Assembly: GCA_012523075.1 (NCBI GenBank) | Contig: JAAYJF010000061.1 | Span: 1-59,193, forward strand | Reading direction: 5' to 3' | Source of the DNA: Clostridiales bacterium | GTDB taxonomy: Bacteria; Bacillota; Clostridia; Ch29 | Length of the DNA stretch: 59,193 nt | In this document: positions 50,745 to 59,181 of the stretch, piece after piece | How the letters are laid out: each line of letters starts with the position of its first letter | Position numbering within the stretch: the stretch's first letter is position 1 | Position numbers and translations under genes: made by a program | Notes under the pieces: model-generated | Told to the model about the DNA's origin: nothing | What the model saw: the letters and a program-made list of their open reading frames with translations, nothing else | Database searches by the model: none

Positions 50745-50865
50745 GATGTGAGAGGTGTGAGGTGCGAAGCGGGTTTAAATGTTGCTCTTGAGTACTGTTT
50801 AAACTCCCACATCCCATTTCCCACATCCCACTTCCCACATCCCACTTCCCATATTACTGTCCCCG
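50745..50865. repeat. Low-complexity tandem repeat CCCACATCCCACTT
   Basis: CTCCCACATCCCATTTCCCACATCCCACTTCCCACATCCCACTTCCCATA, with partly inverse TGTGATGTGAGAGGTGTGAGGTG on the left. Confidence 0.75.
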
Positions 50866-50957
50866 ATTGATTAAATCTCTGAGTTCTTATCTATAATATT
50901 ATTAAGAGATTACTTAATATTTATCCACGCAACTGGAAAATCCTCCTTAACTATAAA

Positions 50958-50981
50958 TAAAAGCGGGAAGATACCCGCTTT
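50958..50981 (-). terminator. Terminator at the end of the chelatase-like gene
   Basis: Minus strand AAAGCGGGTATCTTCCCGCTTTTATTT. Confidence 0.8.
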
Positions 50982-52185
50982 AAAGAACATCAACCGTATC
51001 CAGCCTCTCCATAAGCGCCTTTACAAGAAGGTCACTGTCCCCCCAGGGACCTATAATCACCGTATCTACATTCTCCGGAATATCTATTTTATCCAGAAGC
51101 CGGGGTAGAAGCCATTCGGTATCTAACCCTGGGTTCTCGAAGCCCGCCGCTACTATAACCAGTTTGCTTATTCCGGAATCCAGCAGATATTCCACCGCAT
51201 CTCCTATACCCGGCTGCCTATGCCTTAAGTAGGCAATCCTTATTTTTCTGCTCTCGTACCCATTCTTCATGATGCTTTCCTTTATTTTATCATAGAACAC
51301 CTGCTCACGGTTAACGGCCTGGGGATACTCATGCCGAACCCTTTTGCCGGTCCCCCTGGCCACCAGTACCACGCCCACCTGCTCCGGGCTTATCTCCTGG
51401 GTTTTTTCCAGAATGCCCTGCTCATAATAGGATACAAGCGCGTCATGATTCCATAGGGGAAAGGTAAAAAGTACCTCGGCGTCCATTCCACTGTTTTCTA
51501 TTACCTTGAGGATTTTTTTATCCACCACTTCCTTATAGGGTTGCTCCACCAGCAAGTTGTTTAAAACAACTATTTTGTTGTATCCGTCCTTTAAAATATC
51601 CTCCACCGTCGTTTCAATAAAGGGAGGCCCAAACAGGTTGGCACTGTACAGCCCGAAGTCTTCCCCAAGGGCCTCGCTCAGCTTGTTGTACAAATTCTCA
51701 CCGGTTCGTATGCATACGTTCCCGTCCATTCTTTTGATGTTCCTCTTCAATTGAAGAGCCTTAACCGGCATGTTCCACCACCTTACACCTCCAGCCCCGG
51801 CCTCTCTTTTTATATCCAGTCGGTACAAAGCGTTTTTGTAATGGTATTCGGTGATTTCCCCGGGGGAAAGGAGCAATATGGCCATTTCCTGTTTTCTGTC
51901 CGATGGGCTTATCTCCTCAATATCAATCCTGCCCGGGAAGGCGCTGACAAACACGCAGTAAAGAAGATACCCCAAAATCGCTGCCCCGGCGAAAATAAGC
52001 ACCACCCTCGTTTTTTTTCTGTGTTTTATAGTCAAAAGCACAAAAATAAAAAAGCATATACATAAAAGGGCAATTGTTATTATATGCCATATGCCGTGAA
52101 GCATCATAGCCGCTGCGACAATAATGCCGGTTAAGAATCCAATAAGTATCAGCGACAGGTATTCAAAACGCAACCAGATTTTCAC
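50980..52185 (-). CDS. Membrane-anchored ferrochelatase/CbiX-like protein
   Basis: Three N-terminal TM helices, then MAILLLSPGEITEYH...LFGPPFIETTVEDILKDGYNKIVVLNNLL and C-terminal LVIVAAGFENPGLDTEWLLPRL, a class II chelatase layout. Confidence 0.5.
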   Translation of the reverse strand: MKIWLRFEYLSLILIGFLTGIIVAAAMMLHGIWHIITIALLCICFFIFVLLTIKHRKKTRVVLIFAGAAILGYLLYCVFVSAFPGRIDIEEISPSDRKQEMAILLLSPGEITEYHYKNALYRLDIKREAGAGGVRWWNMPVKALQLKRNIKRMDGNVCIRTGENLYNKLSEALGEDFGLYSANLFGPPFIETTVEDILKDGYNKIVVLNNLLVEQPYKEVVDKKILKVIENSGMDAEVLFTFPLWNHDALVSYYEQGILEKTQEISPEQVGVVLVARGTGKRVRHEYPQAVNREQVFYDKIKESIMKNGYESRKIRIAYLRHRQPGIGDAVEYLLDSGISKLVIVAAGFENPGLDTEWLLPRLLDKIDIPENVDTVIIGPWGDSDLLVKALMERLDTVDVL

Positions 52186-52246
52186 AAAACTCCCTCCTTC
52201 CTACTAATCTTTATGCATGCGCGTCCCGATAAATAACAAAAAAATA

Positions 52247-52271
52247 AAGGCCCAGGATAAACCCGGACCTT
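52247..52271 (-). terminator. Terminator downstream of pduL
   Basis: Minus strand AAGGTCCGGGTTTATCCTGGGCCTTTATTTTTTTG. Confidence 0.8.
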
Positions 52272-52304
52272 AGAAATTATTATTTCTTTTATTTAGCGAA
52301 AAAA

Positions 52305-52883
52305 TTAGTCGGTAATCACTTCCACCATGGCCCCATTGCCAATACCAGCCGCATTCCCTTCCTCTATGTCTATGTGCATATCCAATGCAAAAGTGGGGGA
52401 CACCCTGATTAGTACATTTTCAAATACCAGACCCCTCATGCCTTCCACCCTAACCTTGACCCTCTGGAAGTCCTCAACACCAAAGGCCTTTGCATCATCA
52501 GGATGCATATGAATGTGTCTTGCCGCCACTATAACGCCGTATTCCAGGTCAACCTCCCCCTTTGGTCCGACAAGCTTAACGCCGGGAGTGCCTTCGATAT
52601 CTCCGGAATCCCTCACCGGAACCTTCAGTCCCAATTTATAGGCGTCCGACACCGATATTTCAATTTGTGTCTCCTTCCTTACGGGACCTAAAATCCTCAC
52701 ACCCTTAAGCGTTCCTTTTGGCCCAACTATGTCCACCTTTTCTTCACAAGCGTATTGCCCAGGCTGGGACAGGACCTTGAATTCGGTCAGTTCATGGCCA
52801 GCGCCAAAAAGCTTGTCAAGATGTTCCTGCGTTACGTGCAAATGCCTATTGGACAGTCCAACGGGTACTTTTTTGCCGCTCAT
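52305..52883 (-). CDS. pduL: Phosphate propanoyltransferase, PduL family
   Basis: VPVGLSNRHLHVTQEHLDKLFG; GVIVAARHIHMHPDDAKAFGV; SPTFALDMHIDIEEGNAAG. Confidence 0.95.
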   Translation of the reverse strand: MSGKKVPVGLSNRHLHVTQEHLDKLFGAGHELTEFKVLSQPGQYACEEKVDIVGPKGTLKGVRILGPVRKETQIEISVSDAYKLGLKVPVRDSGDIEGTPGVKLVGPKGEVDLEYGVIVAARHIHMHPDDAKAFGVEDFQRVKVRVEGMRGLVFENVLIRVSPTFALDMHIDIEEGNAAGIGNGAMVEVITD

Positions 52884-53037
52884 GTAAACTCCTCCTTACT
52901 CCTTCGTTATTATTGGTTAACAATCCTTATAGCTGCGGATTGAACTATACACTTTATTTTACCAGATTGCCCGATGCATTGCCAACTACCTTGTCCCTAT
53001 ATATTTATTATCCACCTAAGCAAAGTAAATCCTGTAT

Positions 53038-53069
53038 TTAAAAAACAGGGGCCAAAACGTCCCTGTTTA
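53038..53069 (-). terminator. Terminator of the UGA-containing DUF1858 gene
   Basis: Minus strand TTAAACAGGGACGTTTTGGCCCCTGTTTTTT. Confidence 0.8.
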
Positions 53070-53258
53070 AGAATACATCTTATTTAATTCTTCCACTATT
53101 ACATCGGCTTCTACGCCATAGGTTTGAGCTGCCCGCTCAATGCTCTTGTACAGAGCCCCGCCTCACCCAAAACATCGAATTCCGTACTTGTCAAATACTT
53201 CCTCGGCGTCGGGATGCTGTTTTAGTATATCCTTAATCTTGCTTTCTTTGCTATACAA
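53067..53258 (-). CDS. DUF1858-type redox protein, candidate selenoprotein with in-frame UGA (CxxU); not in the supplied ORF track
   Basis: GGAGGTG RBS, TTG start; MYSKESKIKDILKQHPDAEEVFDKYGIRCFG(UGA)GGALYKSIERAAQTYGVEADVIVEELNKMYS; UGA at 53163-53165 in the place of the second Cys of CxxC. Confidence 0.75.
53124..53140 (-). promoter_or_regulatory. Candidate bacterial SECIS stem-loop
   Basis: Minus strand TTGAGC-GGGCA-GCTCAA: perfect 6-bp stem, loop starts with G, 28 nt between UGA and loop. Confidence 0.6.
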
Positions 53259-53341
53259 ATATAACACCTCCAGATAATCCTGCTCCTATTATTATACTAC
53301 GGATTATTCGCTATGGATATACTTACTGCCGTTTTTCGGTC

Positions 53342-53938
53342 CTAACGACAGTAAAAGTCGTGGTTACCTATGGTTGTCACATAGTTTAGTTCCTCCTTGA
53401 ACCATTTGGTCGCCCTGCTGCCGGCAAGGCTCTCATATATAAAGAATTGTGCATTACCAACAGTTTGTCCATTTTCGCCGATAGGTCTTACACCCTTAAG
53501 GGCTTCCCTGGCAGCCCTATATGACTGCTCTGAGGGTTCCTTACTATCCCATCCGCCATCGGTTATCGGCTGGAACTGACCTTTTTGGAATATTACCCCC
53601 TTTATGGTATTTGGGAATCTTTCGCTCATGGCCCTGTTTAATACAACAGCACCCACTGCTACCTTGCCATCATAGGGCTCATAACGGGCCTCGCATTCAA
53701 TTATTTTAGCCAGCAGATAGAGGTCCTCTGCATTTGTACCGATATTCCCCCTGCTTACCGTGGTTTTGGGGGCTGCTACGGCAGGCATCATTCGCTGTTC
53801 CTGCAAAAGGGCTACCGCCGGCGCATCCAGGTAGGCATCCTCTACCGTTTCAGTACACTCCTTACCCCCTGTGAACAGTATCGTAATATTAAGCAAAACC
53901 ACAGCCCATAATACTGTTCTTCGTATTTCTATCATCAC
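53342..53938 (-). CDS. SleB/CwlJ-type cell wall hydrolase with N-terminal signal
   Basis: LLAKIIECEARYEPYDGKVAVGAVVLNRAMSERFPNTIKGVIFQKGQFQP. Confidence 0.93.
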   Translation of the reverse strand: MMIEIRRTVLWAVVLLNITILFTGGKECTETVEDAYLDAPAVALLQEQRMMPAVAAPKTTVSRGNIGTNAEDLYLLAKIIECEARYEPYDGKVAVGAVVLNRAMSERFPNTIKGVIFQKGQFQPITDGGWDSKEPSEQSYRAAREALKGVRPIGENGQTVGNAQFFIYESLAGSRATKWFKEELNYVTTIGNHDFYCR

Positions 53939-54059
53939 TTCTTCCCCCTAATACTGGTAGCTTTATCCAACACAAGTTAGAACTATACCAGATTTTAGTA
54001 TTAATTGCAACCTCTTATCTTTATATCCACTTTTCATAAGAAATATAACCATAAAAAAA

Positions 54060-54083
54060 GACCGCCCTGTCGCGGTCAAAAAA
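54060..54083 (-). terminator. Terminator downstream of punA
   Basis: GACCGCGACAGGGCGGTC followed by TTTTTTT on the minus strand. Confidence 0.85.
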
Positions 54084-54157
54084 ATGGGGAAATTCCGTAT
54101 TAGTTTTGATATTTTAGTTCCCCTAAATATCACACATTTAACACTTTACATCTCCTA

Positions 54158-54310
54158 GTATGTCATCCCCAGCAAAGCGAAGGATCTTCAGGTTGTTGAA
54201 ACATAAGATTCTTCACTGCGTTCTTAAGCGGCAAAGCCGGATCCTTCGGACTTCGTCCTCTTAAATGACAAAGTCAGCTCCTTTGGGCTTCGCTTCTTCG
54301 TAATGTCAGG
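54158..54310. repeat. Third, more degenerate GAAGAATC/CCTTCG repeat array
   Basis: GATTCTTCACTGCGTTCTTAAGCGGCAAAGCCGGATCCTTCGG is the inverse of a segment in the 25530 array. Confidence 0.75.
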
Positions 54311-54328
54311 TAAAGGAATGTGATACTA

Positions 54329-55141
54329 TTAATGCATTATATATAGTATCTCCTTTAGCAGCCTTATAAACTTCTCCTGTGCCTTTTTACCCACTTCCAG
54401 TACTTCCCGGTGGTTGGGCGCATGGTCCAGCACGCCAGCTGCCATGTTGGTTATGCAGGAGATGCCCAGCACCTTCATGCCACAGTGGACCGCAGTGATA
54501 ACCTCCGGCACCGTGGACATGCCCACCGCGTCTCCTCCTATGGTACCAAGCATCCTTATCTCTGCAGGGGTTTCGTAGCTGGGGCCGGTGACACCGCAAT
54601 AAACTCCCTGCCTTAATTCAATCTCTAGCTCTTTGGCACAGGCTACAGCAGTTTTTATCAAATCCCTGTCATAGGCATTTGTCATGCCGGGGAATCGCTC
54701 GCCCATCTCGTCCACGTTTGCTCCTATAAGCGGGTTATACCCCATAAGATTAATGTGGTCGGTTATTATCATCAGGTCACCGGGTTTAAAGCCCCTGTTT
54801 ATACCCCCGGCAGCGTTGGTGACAATCAACCGTTCCACTCCCAGTAGCCTCATAACCCGTACCGGGAATACCACCTGCTCCATTGGATAGCCTTCGTAAT
54901 AATGGAACCTCCCCTGCATTGCAATAACCCTCTGTCCCATCAGTTCCCCTGCCACCAGACGTCCTGCATGACCCTCCACCGTCGACATCGGGAACCCCGG
55001 GATTTCCGAATAATCAATCACCTTTTTGCCTTCTATGTACTCTGCCATCTGCCCCAGCCCCGAGCCCAATATCAAGCCAACGGCGGGCCGGGTATCAAGC
55101 CTTTCCTCTATGAACTCCGCTGCCTTCCTATATTTCTCCAT
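54329..55141 (-). CDS. punA: Purine-nucleoside phosphorylase
   Basis: VGLILGSGLGQMAEYIEG; GRFHYYEGYPMEQVVFPVRVM; MSTVPEVITAVHCGMKVLGISCITNMAAG. Confidence 0.96.
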   Translation of the reverse strand: MEKYRKAAEFIEERLDTRPAVGLILGSGLGQMAEYIEGKKVIDYSEIPGFPMSTVEGHAGRLVAGELMGQRVIAMQGRFHYYEGYPMEQVVFPVRVMRLLGVERLIVTNAAGGINRGFKPGDLMIITDHINLMGYNPLIGANVDEMGERFPGMTNAYDRDLIKTAVACAKELEIELRQGVYCGVTGPSYETPAEIRMLGTIGGDAVGMSTVPEVITAVHCGMKVLGISCITNMAAGVLDHAPNHREVLEVGKKAQEKFIRLLKEILYIMH

Positions 55142-55225
55142 TCTATTCCGCCCCTCCCGATTGATATTCCACATTTAGTATACCATTATTGTGAAAAAAA
55201 AGAAAAACCTGCACTATTGTGCAGG

Positions 55226-56374
55226 CTATATCCCAAGCCATGGCCTAGGGTTTACTACCTCTCCGTTTTTTCTTACTTCAAAGTGCAGGTGCGGCCCGGT
55301 GGATACGCCGGTACTTCCTGCCAGGGCTATGGTGGTCCCCGCGGTAACTACTGTCCCCACCTTCACATTCAGGCTGGAGTTATGTGCATAAAGGGTTGTT
55401 ATACCCCCACCGTGGTCTATTATTACCGTCTTCCCGTACCCTCCGTAGGTATTGGCATATATTACCTTGCCGGCACCGGCCGCTACTATCTTTTTACCCC
55501 AGGGAACCCTTATATCTATGCCGGCGTGGTATTTTCTTGTTTTATATATGGGGTGCACGCGCCATCCATAGTCCGAAGTAATATAGTTATATCCGGGTGC
55601 AGGCCATACAAATTTCCCGCCTATAAACTCTCCTTTTTGAGCCAGGCTTAGAATGGTCTGCGTAATCTGCTTAGAGGTCCTCTCCAGTTCCGCCAGCATC
55701 TTATCCAGTTCCTTCTCCTCGTTTCTGACTTTGGCAAGAGCGTTATTCCTGCTGGCGGTGACGGTCTTTATCTCGTCTCTCTTATTACGAAGGTCGTTTC
55801 GCAGCGACAGCATCCTTACTTCCTTTTCCTTAACCTCGTCTTCCTTTGCCTGTACCAAATCCCGGTATTCCTTCAGTTCTTCAAGTATTGAAATATCATA
55901 GGCTGCCACCTTGCGCACCAGATAAAAACGCGAAACGAAATCCGAGAAGTTCTCTGCATTTAGCAGCACTTCCAGGTAGCCATAGCCGCTGTTTTTGTAC
56001 ATAGCCCTAAGCCGTTGTTTATATAGGTCGTCCCTCTTTTCCAGCTCCTTCTGGGCCTCTTCCAGCTCTTTGGTAACCCTTTCCAGTTCTTTTCTGGTAG
56101 CTTCAATGTCCCTTTCCACCTGGCCCAGCTGGTTTTCCGCCTCATTTAACTGGTTGTTGAGCCGTTCCAGTTCTTTTATAAGGTTATTTTTCTGCTGCTG
56201 GACTTCCTTAAGCTGGCTTTCTCTTCTCTGCTGTTCCTGTTGAACCTGCTCGAGTTTTTTTTGTTCCTCGGCAAGGTTTGCATAAGCCGCGGTGCTATGT
56301 AACAAAACTATGGATACTGCGATTATTAGAGACATTAACCTGGATTTCCTCACGCCAAGCCCCCCTGATAACAC
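55226..56374 (-). CDS. Murein hydrolase activator-like M23 peptidase with coiled coil
   Basis: Long coiled coil, then HAGIDIRVPWGKKIVAAGAGKVIYANTYGGYGKTVIIDHGGGITTLYAHNS...GPHLHFEVRKNG. Confidence 0.94.
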   Translation of the reverse strand: MLSGGLGVRKSRLMSLIIAVSIVLLHSTAAYANLAEEQKKLEQVQQEQQRRESQLKEVQQQKNNLIKELERLNNQLNEAENQLGQVERDIEATRKELERVTKELEEAQKELEKRDDLYKQRLRAMYKNSGYGYLEVLLNAENFSDFVSRFYLVRKVAAYDISILEELKEYRDLVQAKEDEVKEKEVRMLSLRNDLRNKRDEIKTVTASRNNALAKVRNEEKELDKMLAELERTSKQITQTILSLAQKGEFIGGKFVWPAPGYNYITSDYGWRVHPIYKTRKYHAGIDIRVPWGKKIVAAGAGKVIYANTYGGYGKTVIIDHGGGITTLYAHNSSLNVKVGTVVTAGTTIALAGSTGVSTGPHLHFEVRKNGEVVNPRPWLGI

Positions 56375-56470
56375 TATTCTGTGTCTATTTTATAACAAAA
56401 GGGGCTGTTTTGTCATACAATTTGTTGAAAATTTAATATAATTGTAATATTTCGTTATTTTTACATGCAA

Positions 56471-56899
56471 TTATATATCCCACAGCGCAAGCCCAGTGGT
56501 CTTATCGAATTCCCTTTCCAAGTTCTCCCCCTCAAGTTCCTCTATAATGAATTCCGCAGCAAATACAATGGTCCCCTCCATAAGGTGGCCCCCAAAGCTC
56601 TGGCCCTTTTCATCACTCAGCGTTATATGGGCGTGGATAAAGGGTTGTCCGTCCTTCAACGAAACGTTTCCTACAAGGCTTAACACCTCCATAGGTTTTT
56701 CGAATACAAAGTTTTCATACTTTTGGGCCTCGCAGTCATAGAAACCTGCCACCGCCCTCTGTACCGCACCAATCATCTGCAACCTGCCTAGTTTTATCCC
56801 CTTTTCTTTAACAAAGTCAGTCAGGGAATTAAGCAGGTCAGACCCGTGGGGAATCCTGCCCACAAATGTCCTTTTTCGAGTGTACTCCTTTGCTGCCAT
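56471..56899 (-). CDS. PPC-domain (DUF296) protein
   Basis: MIGAVQRAVAGFYD...MEVLSLVGNVSLKDGQPFIHAHITLSDEKGQSFGGHLMEGT. Confidence 0.92.
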   Translation of the reverse strand: MAAKEYTRKRTFVGRIPHGSDLLNSLTDFVKEKGIKLGRLQMIGAVQRAVAGFYDCEAQKYENFVFEKPMEVLSLVGNVSLKDGQPFIHAHITLSDEKGQSFGGHLMEGTIVFAAEFIIEELEGENLEREFDKTTGLALWDI

Positions 56900-57585
56900 T
56901 ACGATTCCTCCTTTTTGGTTTTTTGTCTGTACTCCTCCATTATTCTAACACCGCTGCTGGTGCCTATCCGTCTTGCCCCCGCCTTTACCATTTCCAAAAG
57001 GGTTTCAAGGTCCCTTATTCCTCCCGAGGCCTTGACACCAACACCGGGACCCACAGTATCCCTAAGCAGCCTTACATCATCGGTACTTGCTCCTGCACTG
57101 CCAAAGCCGGTGGAGGTCTTGACAAAGTCCGCGCCGCAGTCCCTTACTATTTTGCACAGCCTAACCTTCTCCTCATGGTCAAGAAAGCAGGTCTCTATTA
57201 TTGCCTTGACTATATTATCCCCCGCAACCTTCCTTATCTCCCTTATTTCCTGCTCCACTATCCTGTAATCTCCACCCTTTACCGCCCCAATGTTGACCAC
57301 CATATCCAGCTCCCCGGCTCCCAGCTTCAGGGCAGTGCTGGCCTGGTAAGCTTTGGTACCTGGGTTGTCCGCTCCCAGCGGGAAACCTATTACCGTGCAA
57401 ACCTTTACCTTTTCTCCCCTTAAGTAATCCGCCGCCGTTTTTACCCAAAAAGGGTTAACACAGACCGAATAAAAACCCTCCACCACGGCTTGATTGCACA
57501 GCCTTTCAATGCTCCTTCCATCTGCATCAGCCTTAAGCAGGGTATGGTCAATCAGCTTTGCAATGCTCTCCGGCTTTGTAATCAC
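56899..57585 (-). CDS. deoC: Deoxyribose-phosphate aldolase
   Basis: LIDHTLLKADA; VCTVIGFPLGA; FVKTSTGFGSAGASTDDV; GVKASGGIRDL. Confidence 0.97.
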   Translation of the reverse strand: MITKPESIAKLIDHTLLKADADGRSIERLCNQAVVEGFYSVCVNPFWVKTAADYLRGEKVKVCTVIGFPLGADNPGTKAYQASTALKLGAGELDMVVNIGAVKGGDYRIVEQEIREIRKVAGDNIVKAIIETCFLDHEEKVRLCKIVRDCGADFVKTSTGFGSAGASTDDVRLLRDTVGPGVGVKASGGIRDLETLLEMVKAGARRIGTSSGVRIMEEYRQKTKKEES

Positions 57586-57657
57586 ATCGTCCTGTCTCCC
57601 TTCTCCCTTGGTTCTTTAAGTTAATTAAAACTATACTGTTAGCTAACGCTCTCCCCA

Positions 57658-59181
57658 TCACTTTTTTCTAAAATACCTGTTTATCATGTCCTGGGTAATA
57701 ATGCTTCCCGTCATGGGCGGAGAAGTGCCCTCCCTTTGGGAGCCTATAAGCTTTCCCTTAAGGTTTGCAACTTCCGAATCCAATCTGTCCAGCCTTTCTA
57801 TTATATCCTCCTCCATCCTCTGCCTTAGCGCGTTAAGGTCCACTTTTAGCCTTTCCAGTTGGTCCTTTCCTACGGCGCAGTAACCTTCCCCTTCGCCTTC
57901 CCGAAGGGGGCTGCCCTGCTTTTTATCGTCGTCGTAAGGGGGCCCATCCAGTACTTTTTCGGCCTGGGAATACCCATCGTTTTGATAGGCCATTGCGCCA
58001 TAGCCTGACTGGTCTGTCTCGTGGGCCTTTGTCATGGCTGCGTTGCCCCCGGTTCCTTCCTGACCGCCGCCAAAATATTTGTCCCTGTCCTCCACCGGGC
58101 TTTTTTCATAGTGCATTTCCCCGCTTGTTTCAAAAGACCCATTATCCTGGTGCGGGTCAGCATTTCTTTCCTCCGGCTCCCCCGGGGAAACCTCCGCCAT
58201 CCTTATTCTTTCAACCGACCTGTGGAGAAAGGGAATATGTATCTCCGGTGGTACAGTGGCTATTACCCTCTTTGCATCTATAAGCAGAGAGTGGGTGCTG
58301 GCAAAACCGTATACCTCCAGCTGTTTACCCTGGGCATGGTGATAATACTTAACCCTCCCCCAGCTACCCCCTCCGTCGTAGGAGGTCCTGTAGCCCAGGC
58401 TACCCCCTTCAGTCCATGCTATGTACAGCGTGTTCCTCCTATTAATAAGAACCGGGCCTTCATCCACGTGCCTACCTTCAATTATTTCCTGCGGGGATAC
58501 GTCAGCCTTATCCCTTGCCTTCCTGATGAAGTATACTCCGGCGCCGTTTCTAATCATTATGCTGCCTTCCCGACATTCCAAATATAGTGCGTTTTCCCAT
58601 GCACTGCTGTCCCTGGCTACAGACATCGTCCAATTAGCACCGTCAAAGTCCCACAACGAAAGGTTTTTACCCTCCACCGCAGCTATGCACAGCCTGTTGT
58701 CCCTGCCCATATCACAGTCATAGCATATTCTTCCTTCCTTACCGGGCACATCAAACACCCTATAGCCCCTCCACTCGCCGCCGGTCCACTGGTGGTGGAA
58801 AAGGGCACAGCCTCCCCCCTTCTCGGAATACACGTAGAAAAGGTGAAGCCCGACAGCATCCTTCATTACCTTCAGGCCGTATATGCTTATCGTTTTTCCG
58901 GCAAAGCTGTATAGGGTTTGTTTTGTCCAACCCCTTGAATCGTGGCAAATATAGACCACTCTCTGTCCTGCGGTTAACGCCACTATGTGGATGTTATCGC
59001 GCTCATCCACCATTATATCATATTCGGTGACGGTTTCATCGGTCAACGGTTGTCCTGGCGCAGATTCACCCCTGCCCCGCTTCACGACATAGCCCGTCTT
59101 GCCAGAGACCATAGGATAAAACAGCCACACATTTCTTTTACTGTCAATAACCAGCTTTTTTTCAAATGAAGTATCCTCCAT
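57658..59181 (-). CDS. Putative beta-propeller (Asp-box) protein with acidic linker and C-terminal coiled coil
   Basis: Asp-box TSYDGGGSWGRV; repeated W/DxxN blades; low-complexity linker then LERLKVDLNALRQRMEEDIIERLDRLDSEVANLKGKL. Confidence 0.6.
   Translation of the reverse strand: MEDTSFEKKLVIDSKRNVWLFYPMVSGKTGYVVKRGRGESAPGQPLTDETVTEYDIMVDERDNIHIVALTAGQRVVYICHDSRGWTKQTLYSFAGKTISIYGLKVMKDAVGLHLFYVYSEKGGGCALFHHQWTGGEWRGYRVFDVPGKEGRICYDCDMGRDNRLCIAAVEGKNLSLWDFDGANWTMSVARDSSAWENALYLECREGSIMIRNGAGVYFIRKARDKADVSPQEIIEGRHVDEGPVLINRRNTLYIAWTEGGSLGYRTSYDGGGSWGRVKYYHHAQGKQLEVYGFASTHSLLIDAKRVIATVPPEIHIPFLHRSVERIRMAEVSPGEPEERNADPHQDNGSFETSGEMHYEKSPVEDRDKYFGGGQEGTGGNAAMTKAHETDQSGYGAMAYQNDGYSQAEKVLDGPPYDDDKKQGSPLREGEGEGYCAVGKDQLERLKVDLNALRQRMEEDIIERLDRLDSEVANLKGKLIGSQREGTSPPMTGSIITQDMINRYFRKK

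Noticed and set aside
52305-52883. Bacterial microcompartment locus
   Set aside because: PduL is present alone, with no shell proteins or diol/ethanolamine enzymes nearby; probably a housekeeping acetate-forming phosphotransacylase.
53163-53165. Treating the DUF1858 gene as a simple nonsense-mutated pseudogene
   Set aside because: Both halves keep family-like sequence, RBS and terminator are intact, and the stop is UGA precisely at a redox Cys column with a SECIS-like stem; pseudogene remains the alternative if Sec machinery is absent.
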